64,000 nt of DNA from Actinophytocola sp963729115 (lineage in GTDB: Bacteria; Actinomycetota; Actinomycetes; Mycobacteriales; Pseudonocardiaceae): positions 496,001 to 560,000 of the forward strand of contig CAVSMR010000027.1 of assembly GCA_963729115.1 (NCBI GenBank). Direction: 5' to 3'. Positions 26,100 through 35,458 of the stretch are shown here, one piece after another; position 1 is the stretch's first letter; each line of letters opens with the position of its first letter. A program made the position numbers and the translations under genes. The notes beneath the pieces are model-generated. The model did not search any database and was not told the DNA's origin. It saw only the letters and a list, made by a program, of their open reading frames with translations.

Positions 26100-27812
26100 T
26101 CAGCCGCCGGAGGTGTCGGGTTGGCAGGTGGGGGGTTGGCAGAGCATGAGGGAGAGCGCGGAGTAGAACACGTCACCGATCTTGGTGGGGTCCGGCGCGA
26201 CGAACGCCTGGCCGCCGGTGACCTTGGTGAGGGCGGTGAGCTCGGCGGCGTCGACGTCGGGCCCGATGCCGATGCCGATGAGCCGCAAGGGGCGTCGGGG
26301 GTTGTGCAGTTTGCGGAGCTCGGTGCGCAGCTGGTCGCGGGTGATGTCGCTGTCGTTGTCGTCCTGACCGTCGGTCATCACGACCACCGTGTTGATCCGG
26401 CCGGCTTCCCAGTTCTGGGTGCCGTCGCGGTAGGCGGCCAGCATCGCGTCGTAGAGCGCGGTGTTGGCGGCTTGGGCCTGCACCGTGCGGAGCTTGTCCA
26501 CGCCACCGTTGGCGAGGTGCTCGCCGAGTGGCTTCACCGGTAGCAGTTCTCGATAGTCCCGGTCGCCGTCTAGGTGGGTGGAGTAGAGCCACACGCCGAA
26601 CTTGGTGACGGGGCTGAACAGCTTGGTTCCGGCGACCGCGGCCTCGATGGTGGTCTGCATCCGGGTCTTGCCGGTGCCCGGTACCTGCTCGTTCATCGAC
26701 CCCGACACGTCCAGGAGCACCTGCAGCCGGCCGGCGAGGTTGATCGCCGCCCAGGCGTTGAGCACCCCCTCGACCTCCGGCGCCTTCGGGGTCACCGTCG
26801 CGGTGATGACGTCGGCGGTGGTGCGCTCGTCCCGGGGCCGATCGTAGAGCGCCTTGCCGTCCGGGGTGCGGAACCCGGCGTCGCCGAGTTTCTCCCGACT
26901 GGCTTTCTCGAAGAGCCGGGCGAGGAACTTCTTGGCGGCCGCCCGCTCGTCGTCGGGGATCTCGGGCAGCACGACGTAGGGGTAGTCCAGCGTCGGCACC
27001 ACGGACTCGATCGACGGCTCCGGGTAGACCGCGACCAGCGGCGAACCCTGGTCGAGGTTGTGCCCGAGCACGTCATGCTCCGAAGCGGGAAACGCGCCGA
27101 GCGGCTTGCCCGAGTTCGACCCGCCCGGTAGCCGGTCGGCCAGCTCGGATCGCTTGGGCACCGTGTTCGCGGACAGCGCGCGCAGGGCCACCGCGCTGGC
27201 CGACTTCGGCGCCTTCTTGAGCAGCCCCTGCAGCCCGAACAGCGTCGCGGCGCCGACCGACTCGCGGACGGGGTCGGGGAACCCGACGGTGAGCGCTCCC
27301 TTGTCCGAGGCGGAGCCGGGGCCGATCACCTGGTCCCAGGTCAGCGGCTTGTCGGGCCAACCCAGCTTGGACGCTTGGGCTTCGGCGACCGCGAGGACCA
27401 CCGGCGAGCTGGCGATCGAGGTCCCGGTCACCGGGGTGTTCCACGCGCCCGCTTCCTGCCCGCGCCGCAACGCCAGCCTGGACTCCGGGATCCACACGTC
27501 CGGCCGTTCGGCGCCGTCGGAGACCACCACCGATTCCGCCACCTCAGCCGACTCACGGCTGGACACCCGGACCTGGTAGCAGCCGTCGCCGCCCTCCGCT
27601 GACGCCCGCCGACCGAGCTGGGTCACGACCGGCGCGATGTCCGGCGCCGCGGCCACCGTGACCACGGTGTCCGAGTCACAGCCGGCGGAGTTGATCTTGT
27701 CTCGAAGCACGTCGAACGTGAACCAGCCGACCAGCACGACCACGAGCAACATGCCCACCACCAGGGTTGACGATCGCTTGGGCCGTTGCCCCTCCGGGTA
27801 GTGCCGTCCCAC
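26100..27812 (-). CDS. Membrane-anchored solute-binding/VWA domain protein
   Basis: About 570 residues. A membrane helix (STLVVGMLLVVVLVGWFTF, about 14-32) is followed by an extracellular periplasmic-binding-type domain (about 45-330, with VVTVAAAPDIAPVV). The C-terminal VWA domain has the MIDAS motif DVSGSMN and a downstream MTDGQDD. GTG at 27812 has GGAGG eight bases upstream and gives the MGRH start common in this family; earlier in-frame ATG and GTG codons exist. VWA domains bind ligands through a metal ion; wall adhesion or complex assembly is inferred. Confidence 0.82.
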   Translation of the reverse strand: MGRHYPEGQRPKRSSTLVVGMLLVVVLVGWFTFDVLRDKINSAGCDSDTVVTVAAAPDIAPVVTQLGRRASAEGGDGCYQVRVSSRESAEVAESVVVSDGAERPDVWIPESRLALRRGQEAGAWNTPVTGTSIASSPVVLAVAEAQASKLGWPDKPLTWDQVIGPGSASDKGALTVGFPDPVRESVGAATLFGLQGLLKKAPKSASAVALRALSANTVPKRSELADRLPGGSNSGKPLGAFPASEHDVLGHNLDQGSPLVAVYPEPSIESVVPTLDYPYVVLPEIPDDERAAAKKFLARLFEKASREKLGDAGFRTPDGKALYDRPRDERTTADVITATVTPKAPEVEGVLNAWAAINLAGRLQVLLDVSGSMNEQVPGTGKTRMQTTIEAAVAGTKLFSPVTKFGVWLYSTHLDGDRDYRELLPVKPLGEHLANGGVDKLRTVQAQAANTALYDAMLAAYRDGTQNWEAGRINTVVVMTDGQDDNDSDITRDQLRTELRKLHNPRRPLRLIGIGIGPDVDAAELTALTKVTGGQAFVAPDPTKIGDVFYSALSLMLCQPPTCQPDTSGG

Positions 27813-27987
27813 TGCTACTGCCTCCATTCGCTCCACGCGTCGAGTGCTTCACCGAGAAGCCATTGAAGACCCGACACCGCGGTTGGCAGTAGAGCCGTCG
27901 GTCGGTCCCTTCACCCGGAAAGTCCCTCTTTGTGAATCGGGCGCTGCCCCGGCGGTCCTGCGTTACCGTCGGTGACATGGCGGGTAG

Positions 27988-28594
27988 CGTGCGGCCCTCG
28001 GCCAGCACCGACCACTCATCGTCAGGAATGTTGGCCTGGTCCGGGACTTTCTCACGGTCGAGCCGTTCAGCCAGTTCTACGATCCGGCAGGCGTGTTCAG
28101 CGAGGTGCTGGGAGATACCGCGGATCCGGGCTGGCGGCCCTATCTGCTGGTCGGCAGCCGGATGAGCACCAACGAACTGCTCGTCGCCGACGATCTCACC
28201 GGCGCACAGCGCCGGACCGTCATGCGGGCGATCGCAGACGTCGTGCGCGATATGGCGAGCGCGCACGACGTTCCCGTAGCGGCCATGTACCTGCCGGAAC
28301 CGGACGCCCGGGCATTCCAGTCGGCGCTGGGTGATGGTGCCGTGCGGCTGAACAGCGGCACCAGCGGCGAGCTTCGAGTACTTCAACCTGCTGTTCTACC
28401 TGCCGCTCGAATACGCGATCAGCCGGCGAATCGGCAGCATCCACTACGGCCTGACCACCGACGCCAAGGCCGCTCGTGGTGTGCGGCAGTCGCGCATGCA
28501 GTCGGTGCTGTGGTGGTCTGGCCGGCGCGACGGGGGAGTGGACCGCCGAGCCGCGGCGTGGAACGCCACGGACGGCTCCGTCGGGCTCCACTGA
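27988..28594 (+). pseudogene. GNAT/FemAB-like acyltransferase, 5'-truncated and frameshifted
   Basis: Two frames together encode one protein: the first from 27988 (PLIVRNVGLVRDF to MYLPEPDARAF), the second to the stop at 28594 (SFEYFNLLFYLPLEYAISRR and HYGLTTDAKAARG). The YFN-FY-P-YA and HYG patterns match the peptidogalycan/FemAB-like GNAT family. The frame moves by +1 between 28349 and 28370. No start codon remains in the first frame before GTG 28093, and a TAG closes it at 27985. It lies divergent from the VWA gene. Confidence 0.6.
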
Positions 28595-28817
28595 CCGGCC
28601 TCGCGAACGGCGCCGTCGCGGTGCTCAGCGGCACGGATCCGCGACGCCGCCCGCGCGGCCGCCAGCTCGGTGCGCAGCAGGTGCACCGCGGCGTCGACAT
28701 CGGGCACGAGTGACGTCGCGGTCCCCCGCGCCGAACGAGCACTCTGCGGGAAATACCGGCAGCGGGCGATAAACGCGAGAACGCGACGAACTCGCCTGGA
28801 TGCCGCCGGTGTCGAGC

Positions 28818-28943
28818 TCAGGGCTCGCGACGTTGCCTGCTGGTGTGCTCACGGAAGTCGGCGGCCTGGCGTGCCGCTGCGGCTTCGGCGATGAATTCTG
28901 TTCGCCGAGTGGTGGCGAGGATGTGTGCGCCAAACTGCTCCAC
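28818..28943 (-). CDS. Possible small protein of 41 residues
   Basis: GTG at 28943 with GGGGGA eight bases upstream opens a 41-codon frame, MEQFGAHILATTRRTEFIA and onward, rich in Ala, Arg and Glu and probably helical. A GGGCCGG/CCGGCCC hairpin lies just before the ribosome site. One copy of the palindromic element (29099-29129) lies about 155 bases upstream, oriented toward this gene. I recognise no family; it may be spurious. Confidence 0.3.
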   Translation of the reverse strand: MEQFGAHILATTRRTEFIAEAAAARQAADFREHTSRQRREP

Positions 28944-29244
28944 GGTTATCGTCCCCCTGACGGGCCGGAGCCGGCCCGGTTGGCTGATAGCGCGATTCGA
29001 CGACGCGGTCAACTTCGTTCGGTGGTGGGGGCCGGCTCCCCTGCGCGGCCCCCACGCGGCTTGTCGTCGAACACCTCCTATTCCTAGCCGCCGGGTGGTT
29101 GTCCAGCACGAGGTCGAGGCGCTGGACAATCAATTCGGGCCAACCAGGGGTGCCCGATCGGCCGTGGTAAATCGGTGCGTCGACCTGGGATGCTTGTGCC
29201 AGGGTTGTGGTGCTGGACATCAATGTGTGTGCCGGGGAGTTGGT
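28944..29244. other. Intergenic region between the small minus-strand frame and the nSTAND1 gene
   Basis: Contains the palindromic element at 29099-29129 and no visible gene. It should hold promoters in one or both directions. Confidence 0.5.
29085..29145 (-). repeat. Conserved palindromic element, copy 1 (reverse orientation)
   Basis: TTGTCCAGC (29099-29107) and GCTGGACAA (29121-29129) form perfect 9-base arms around 13 bases. Read on the minus strand, the element is CCCGAATTG, one base, TTGTCCAGC, a spacer, then GTGCTGGACAAC. The same arrangement recurs at 32832-32872 in the opposite orientation, with the flanking CCCGAATTG also identical. Confidence 0.7.
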
Positions 29245-32200
29245 GTGGGCAGACCGGAACGTCCGATTGATCCGCATGCTGGGCCGGTACAGGCATTCGC
29301 GTGGGAACTGCGGTTGTTGCGGGAGAAGGCGGGATCACCGAGTTATCGGCAGTTGTCCCGCCGCGCGCACTTCTCTTCGACCGCATTGTCCGAGGCCGCC
29401 GGCGGAGAGCAGTTTCCGTCGCTGGCGGTGGCACTTGCCTATGTCAAGGCGTGTGACGGTGACGCGGGGGAGTTCGAGGAGCACTGGCGCGCGGTCGCCG
29501 CGGAGGTGCCGTCGTCGGTGTCCGACAGCGGGTCCCCGCCCTACCTGGGACTGGCCGCCTACCAGCCGGCGGACGCGGAACGGTTTCACGGGCGGGAGGC
29601 CCTGGTCGCCGATCTGGTGGCACGCATGGGCCGGCAGCGGTTTCTCGGCGTGTTCGGCCCGTCCGGATGCGGGAAGTCGTCACTGCTGCGAGCCGGTTTG
29701 ATCCCGGCGGTCCCGTGGCGAACGGCGCTGATCACCCCTACCGCGCATCCGCTGCACGAGCTGGAGAGCGTGGCCGGTGACGCGGACCTGCTCGTCGTCG
29801 ACCAGTTCGAGGAGGTCTTCACCCTCTGCTCGGAGGACGAGCGACACCGATTCGTCGAGGCGTTGCTCGCCGTACCGACGCGGGTGGTGATCGGCTGCCG
29901 TGCCGACTTCCTCGGCCACTGCGCCACCCTGCCCGGACTGGTGGAAGCCCTGCGCGACGCGCAGGTCCTCGTCGGACCGATGGCCCCGGAGGACCTGCGG
30001 CGCGCGATCGAGCAGCCGGCCGTCGAGGGCGGTTTCAAGGTCGACCCGGACCTGGTCTCGGCGGCGCTGACCGACGTGCACGGCCAGCCGGGCGGGCTGC
30101 CGCTGCTGTCGCACGCGTTGCTGGAAACCTGGCGCAGCCGCCAGAACGGCCGGCTCACCCTCGACGGTTACCGGGCCAGCGGGGGAGTGACCGGGGCGAT
30201 CGCCGCCTCCGCGGAACGCGCCTACGCCGGGCTCACCACGCAGGGACAAGCGGTCGCCCGCGGCGTGCTGCTTCGGTTGGTGCACGACGGAAGCGAGGGC
30301 GCCGACCTGCGCAGGCGGGCCGAGCTGTCCGAGGTGCTCGCGGCCGGAGAGCCGGCCGAGACCGCGGCGGTGGTGGACGCACTCGTCGCCGCGCGACTGG
30401 TGGTGGTGGCCGACGGAGCGGTGGAGCTCGCACACGAGGCGGTGACCCGGGCCTGGCCGCGCCTGCGGGAGTGGATCACGGAGAGCCGCGAAGGGCTGCG
30501 CGCGCATCGGGAGCTCACCAGCGCCGCGTCGGCCTGGGTCACCCTCGAGCGGGACGCCGGCGCGCTGTACCGGGGCGTGCGACTGTCGGCCGCCAAGGCG
30601 CTGGTCGAGCGGGACGACTGGCAGGTGTCGTCCACCCAGGTGGAACGCGAGTTCCTCGAGGCGAGTAGCGAACACGAAGCAGCGGAGCGGAACACCGCGT
30701 CGCGCCAGGCCCGCCGGTTGCGGCGGCTCGTCAAGGCGCTGGGCGCGCTGGTCGTCGCGTGCCTCGTGATCACGGCGGTCGCCGTGGCCCAGCGCCGAAC
30801 CGCCGTGTACGAGCAGGAGGTGGCGCAGTCCCGGCAGCTCGCCGTCCGGGCGCAGGATCTCAGCGTGGCGTGGCCGGATGCCGCGCAACGACTCGCGGTG
30901 TCCGCCTATCGCATGGCGCCCACCGCCGAGGCGCGTGGCGCGCTGCTGAGCACGGCCGCGTACAAGCCGGCTCGGACCGTCTTCGTCGATCACCAGGGTG
31001 CGGTCATGGCGGTCGCGTTCAGCCCGGACGGCAGGCTGATCGCCTCCGCCGGTAGCGACCACACCATTCTCCTGCGAACCCCTGCCGAACGAACAGCGCC
31101 GGTATCCCTGACCCAGAACACCACCATCCGGGCGCTGGCCTTCCAACCCGGCGGCCACCTCCTCGCCGCGGCCGGCGACGACGGGCGGATCGTTCTCTGG
31201 GATCTCCAGCGACGCACTCCGGCGAGGGAGCTTGTCCGTCCCGCACGGCCGGCTCAACAGCCTCGCGTTCAGCGCGGACGGCCGCGTGCTCGCCTCGGCG
31301 TCCCAGGACGGCACGGCGATCCTGTGGGACAGCAGCCGGTGGTCCGAGCTCGCCGGCATTCCCCACAGGCTGGGGGAGGTGACCGACGTCGCGCTCAGCG
31401 CCGACGGCCGCATGGTCGCACTCGCGGCCTCGGCCGGGGCGTTGCTGTTCGACCGCGCCAGCGGTGCCGTCCAGGTGTTCCACGACCACGACGGTGCTGT
31501 TCTCGGCGTGGCACTGCGCCCCGACTCGGGCGCGCTCGCGACCGGCGGCGCCGACGGCCAGGTGGTGCTGCGCGACCTGGCCGGCCGAACCGCGCCCGTC
31601 CACCTGCGCCGCCACACCGCCCCCGTGCGCGCGTTGCAGTTCGCGCCAAACGGCTCGATGCTGCTCACCGCCGGCGACGACGGCACCGTGCGGTGGTGGT
31701 CGGTGCCCGACGGCGGCTGGCTCACCGGGCTGATCACGCGGGCAGCCGCTTTCCGAGCGGCCGAACTGAGCCCGGACGGACGGCACCTCGTCACCGGTGG
31801 CGAAGCGGACGTGAGTGTCTGGCCGGTCGCCCTGCCCCCGTTCACCGGCCACTCCATTCCGCCGACGGGCGTCACGTTCTCCTCGGACGGCCGGCTGCTG
31901 GCCACCGCCGGACCGGACCGGCTGATCATCACCTGGAACCCCGACGGGACTCGACGAGACACCATCTCGGCTCCCGCTCCGGTCACCTCGGTGCTCTTCC
32001 ACCCCGACGGTTCACTGATCGCCGCGGACGGCGCCGGGGCCGTCACCGCCTGGGATGCCGCCCGCGCGCGTCCACTTCGGACGATCGCGACGCATCAGCG
32101 TGCGGTCACCGGCCTGGCGCTGAGCCGCGACGGCGGGTTCGGGGTGTCCGGCGCCGCCGACGGCAGCATCCAGGTCTGGGATCCAACCGGACAGTCCCCG

Positions 32201-32731
32201 CCCCGGCTGCTGCGTGCCCCCGCCGGCGGACCGATCGAGGACGTGGCCATCAGCCCGAGCGGCCGCGTGGTCGCCACCGGCGGGGCCGATGGACTGATCA
32301 CGCTCTGGGACCTGACTCGCGGGCGTCCACAGGCGACGCTCGACGGGAATGGCAGCACCGTCAAGGCAATGGCCTTCACGCGCGACGGGCGCATGCTGGC
32401 CGTCGGCGACATCAGCGGGACGATCACGTTGTGGGACCTCGACCGGCACTCCCGCGCGGCCGGCTTCCGGGGGCAACGCGGCGCCGTCCGGGACCTCGCC
32501 ATCAACCCCGAAGGCACCCTCCTCGCCGCGGCCGGCAACGACAGCACCGTCACCCTGTGGAACCTCGACACCAGGAAGCAGTTCGCCGTTCTCACCGGGC
32601 ACACCGGTCCGTCCAACGCCGTCGCCTTCGGTCCACCGGGCAGTGACCTCCTCGCCTCCACCGGCGCCGATCCCCGCGTCATCGCCTGGAACCTCGACCC
32701 GGACACGATCATCGACCACATCGCCGGCTAG
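29245..32731 (+). pseudogene. nSTAND1-WD40 signalling ATPase, split by one frameshift
   Basis: GTG at 29245 has GGGGAG six bases upstream. Order of domains: an XRE-like HTH (about residues 1-85, SPSYRQLSRRAHFSSTALS), an nSTAND1 ATPase (about 95-480; Walker A GPSGCGKSSLLRAG, Walker B LLVVDQFEEVF), a membrane helix (about 500-520, ALVVACLVITAVAVA), then a double WD40 propeller of about 14 blades to the stop at 32731. The reading frame shifts by +1 near 31205-31235; before it the frame reads IVLWDLQRRTPA, after it SVPHGRLNSLAFSADG, and both sides are well-formed WD40 sequence. Restored length is about 1161 residues. Family members are membrane-linked sensors proposed to act in conflict or regulated death. 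Assembly error, inactivation or recoding are all possible. Confidence 0.8.
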
Positions 32732-32831
32732 CCGGCTGTCCTTGGTGGTCGAACCCGAGGACGTGCACGCACCCGCGGTCCAGCCGGGCTGACCGCCGTG
32801 CGCCCACCTGGCGCAGGTAGCGCCGAATTGA

Positions 32832-32872
32832 CCCGAATTGGTTGTCCAGCTGCCCGACCAGTGCTGGACAAC
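32832..32872 (+). repeat. Conserved palindromic element, copy 2 (forward orientation)
   Basis: GTTGTCCAGC (32841-32850) and GCTGGACAAC (32863-32872) form perfect 10-base arms around 12 bases, preceded by CCCGAATTG (32832-32840). It ends about 50 bases before the ATG of the Tat-exported propeller gene, where an operator or promoter would be. Confidence 0.7.
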
Positions 32873-32924
32873 TCGCGTCCGGCTACTTCTGGAGTCACCA
32901 GATCGCACACGAGAAAGGACCGCG

Positions 32925-33873
32925 ATGTCTCATCCTCGGACCGGCATCAGCCGCCGGCGGATCCTGGCCGCGGGTGGCGGGCTCGCCCTCGCGGCGATGG
33001 TCGAGGGTGCGGGTGTGGCCGCGGCCAGCAGTGCCCTCCTCGCCCCGCTTCGACCTGACCCAGGCCTCCCACGACCTGTTCCGGCACAAACCGCTGAGCC
33101 TGCCGACGGTCATGCAGTCGTTCACCTTCGACAACGCCAACCAGCGGCTGTTCGTCGCGCAGCTGTCCGACGGCGACAGCAACCTGTGCGTCACGCAGCT
33201 GAGCTTCTCGGGGGAACGGGTCGGGCAGATGTCCCTGACCGGGTTCGGGCACGGCGTGTCGATCGGGGTGGAGCCGGTCGGTTCGGACTCCTACCTGTGG
33301 ACCGAGGTCGACGCGGTGGACGGCTGGGGGACCCGGCTGGCCCGCTTCCGGTTCGTCGACGGCGCGGAGATCGACCACACGTCGGGCTCGCTGCAGAAAC
33401 ACCAGCCCATCGCCGGCGTCGACCGGTTCACCTGTGCCGTCGACCCGGTGAACCAGCGGCTGATCATGCGCTACCGCACCATCGACAAGCAGTTCCGGTT
33501 CGCGGTCTACGACATCGCCGATGTGCGGGCCGGCATCTACTCGAGGCGGCTGGCCGACATCGCGCAGCCGGCCGGGCTGGGCAACTTCCAGGGCTACACG
33601 GCGTACGGGGAGTACCTCTACCTGCTGGACGGCGACTACTACGACGCGGACAACCCGCCGCCGGGCAACACGTTCGTCAACAGCGTCAGCCTGAACGGCG
33701 GTCCGCTCACCCGGGAGCCGACCAACGCGGGCGGGAGCCTCGTCTACCGCGAACCAGAGGGCATGGCCGTCTACCGCACGGAGGCCGGCGAACCTCGCCT
33801 GTTCCTGGGCTTCGCCTCCGGCGAAGAGGGCGACCGCCGCTGCAACATCTTCTACAAGAACGTCCTCGTCTGA
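32925..33873 (+). pseudogene. Tat-exported beta-propeller (teichoic acid biosynthesis protein C-like), frameshifted
   Basis: ATG at 32925 with GAAAGGA upstream encodes a Tat signal (SRRRILAAGGGLALAA). The mature domain (RFDLTQASHDLFRHKPLSL to RCNIFYKNVLV) lies in the +1 frame and ends at 33873. The switch is at about 33034-33048; removing one C from the CCCC run at 33043-33046 joins signal and mature parts cleanly. The mature sequence matches a secreted actinomycete family often labelled teichoic acid biosynthesis protein C, which lacks proven enzymatic function. Restored length is about 315 residues. Confidence 0.75.
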
Positions 33874-33883
33874 CGAGGTCAAC

Positions 33884-33908
33884 CCGGGCGGCCGAGGGGC
33901 CCGCCCGG
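33884..33908 (+). terminator. GC hairpin after the propeller gene
   Basis: CCGGGCGG (33884-33891) pairs with CCGCCCGG (33901-33908) across a 9-base loop, ten bases past the propeller stop. It has no T-tract and may partly terminate or attenuate before the next gene. Confidence 0.5.
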
Positions 33909-33933
33909 CGAGATGAAAGGAAAATGAGGGGAA

Positions 33934-34402
33934 ATGAACCGAAAATTAGCCGTGCTGCTCGGCGTCCTGGCCGCGTTCGGGATCACCCTGGGGGTCCAGG
34001 GGATGGCGAGTGCGGACGTGTCGAACCAGAGGGTGAGCGAAACGGTCCTGGAGGACAGCTTCAGCTTCAACTTCGTCCTGTTGGATGACGACAAGAGCGG
34101 CGTCATCAACGTCTACAACGACGCCTGGATGGACAAGCGCAGGGCACGCTGATTGGCGTGCAGATCCTTTGGATGATGGCTCCACCGGCGACACGCTGAT
34201 CGCTTATGACGGGCTGCCAGACAGCTACGGAATCGTGGCACACCTCAGCACGGGCCGGGTCGCGTCCACAGCCGGGCACGACGCCAACTACACGGACGAG
34301 GTCTCCGGCAACCTGCCGGAGGGAAACCCCTACACCATGTGGGTGTGTGTCGTGAAGGGCTCGTTCTCGACGTGCTCGTCACACTTCGGGGTCAAGGCCT
34401 GA
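33934..34402 (+). pseudogene. Small exported protein, frameshifted
   Basis: ATG at 33934 with AGGGGA upstream encodes a signal peptide (MNRKLAVLLGVLAAFGITL, cleavage after ASA) and VSNQRVSETVLEDSFSFNFV, then stops at 34152. The +1 frame continues the same protein: HADWRADPLDDGSTGDTLIA through YTMWVCVVKGSFSTCSS to 34402, with two Cys near the end. The switch lies at about 34136-34142. Restored length is about 155 residues. No family recognised. Confidence 0.6.
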
Positions 34403-34438
34403 TCGGGTTCGGGGCGGCACAGCGAGGCCGCCCTTGAC

Positions 34439-34481
34439 GTGGCGGGCAGGGTTGCTCCAGGGGGGCAGCCCTGCCCGCCAC
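34439..34481 (+). terminator. Strong hairpin terminator
   Basis: GTGGCGGGCAGGG (34439-34451) and CCCTGCCCGCCAC (34469-34481) form a perfect 13-base stem with an inner TGC/GCA pairing. It closes the group of frameshifted plus-strand genes. Confidence 0.8.
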
Positions 34482-34544
34482 CAAGCGGTCCAGTGCGACG
34501 TTGATCAATGGAACACATCCGTCCGTTCGCGAGTTGGGCATGGC

Positions 34545-35318
34545 ATGAACCAACTCGTGGACCGGACGATCGCCGCCCTCCGTGCCGAGCACGACGTGCT
34601 CGCCGGCCTTGCTCGCACCATCACCGATGACCAGTTGGCCGCCACCAGCGGTGCCGCTGAGTGGACCGTGGCCCAGGTCCTGTCCCATCTGGGCAGCAGT
34701 GCGGAGATCGGTCGCGCGCCGATCGCCAGGGCTGCCGGTGAGACCGTGGTGGTCGAGGACAACCAGGCGATCTGGGCTCGCTGGGACGGGTCCGCGCCGC
34801 GTGCGCAGGCCGAGGGCTTCCTGGAGTACAACGGCCGCTGGCTCGACACGGTCGAGGCGCTCACGCCCGAGCAGCGTTCGTCGCTGACCGTCGATCTCGG
34901 GTTCCTGCCGGAGCCGGTTCCGCTGGTGACTGCCCTGGGCATGCGGCTCAACGAGGTGGCCAACCACTCGTGGGACGTGCGCGTGGCCTTCGACCCAGAT
35001 GCCGGAGTGGCCGCCGACTCGGCGGCGGTGGCCGTCGACTTGCTGGCGGGGCCGGTGGGATTCATGCTGGGCTTCGTCGCGAAGCCGGCCGAGCTCGCGG
35101 CCCCGGTGTCGGTCGCGGTCCCCGGCGCCGGTCTGGTGATCGATGACGCGGTCACCGTGGTCGACCATCTCGAGGCGCCTTCGGCGAAGTTCAACGGGCC
35201 GGCGGAGGCGTTCGTCCGGCTGGTCAGCGGCCGTCTCAAGGCACCGCACGACAAGGGCGTCACCGTCGAGGGCAGCGTCACGCTCGACGACCTGCGCCGC
35301 GTCTTCCCCGGCTTCTGA
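34545..35318 (+). CDS. Maleylpyruvate isomerase-like (MDMPI) mycothiol-dependent protein
   Basis: A 257-residue protein. AALRAEHDVLAGLARTIT and EWTVAQVLSHLGSSAEI carry the MDMPI N-terminal bundle with its first His; LNEVANHSWDVRVAF supplies the His and Asp ligands of the metal site. A C-terminal alpha/beta domain follows. It would catalyse a mycothiol-dependent isomerisation or transfer; substrate unknown. The ATG at 34545 is preferred over upstream in-frame starts because the family begins here. Confidence 0.8.
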   Translation: MNQLVDRTIAALRAEHDVLAGLARTITDDQLAATSGAAEWTVAQVLSHLGSSAEIGRAPIARAAGETVVVEDNQAIWARWDGSAPRAQAEGFLEYNGRWLDTVEALTPEQRSSLTVDLGFLPEPVPLVTALGMRLNEVANHSWDVRVAFDPDAGVAADSAAVAVDLLAGPVGFMLGFVAKPAELAAPVSVAVPGAGLVIDDAVTVVDHLEAPSAKFNGPAEAFVRLVSGRLKAPHDKGVTVEGSVTLDDLRRVFPGF

Positions 35319-35342
35319 CCGAACTCTGGGACACCGATCGGG

Positions 35343-35447
35343 ATGTTCGACCGTATCGACGCGCTCGTCGCCCCGGGCGTCACGATCAACCCGGAGGACA
35401 ACAGCTACGGCACGGCGGAGCTCGCGGTGTCGGCCCGCCGTCGCTGA
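35343..35447 (+). pseudogene. 34-codon remnant of an aldo/keto reductase C-terminus
   Basis: The frame FDRIDALVAPGVTINPEDN to ARRR resembles the last 30 residues of aldo/keto reductases (IDxxVPPGxxxNPAD). The body of the gene is absent. It lies 25 bases after the MDMPI stop and 12 before the amidohydrolase start, so it may be the scar of a deletion. Confidence 0.45.
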
Positions 35448-35458
35448 TCGGAGAACCC

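Noticed and set aside
31205..31235. Programmed +1 frameshift site in the nSTAND1 gene
   Set aside because: No slippery run followed by a stop or structured stimulator is evident at the junction; left as one option within the frameshift-cluster finding rather than claimed.
29680..32046. 788-codon minus-strand frame
   Set aside because: Antisense shadow of the nSTAND1-WD40 gene.
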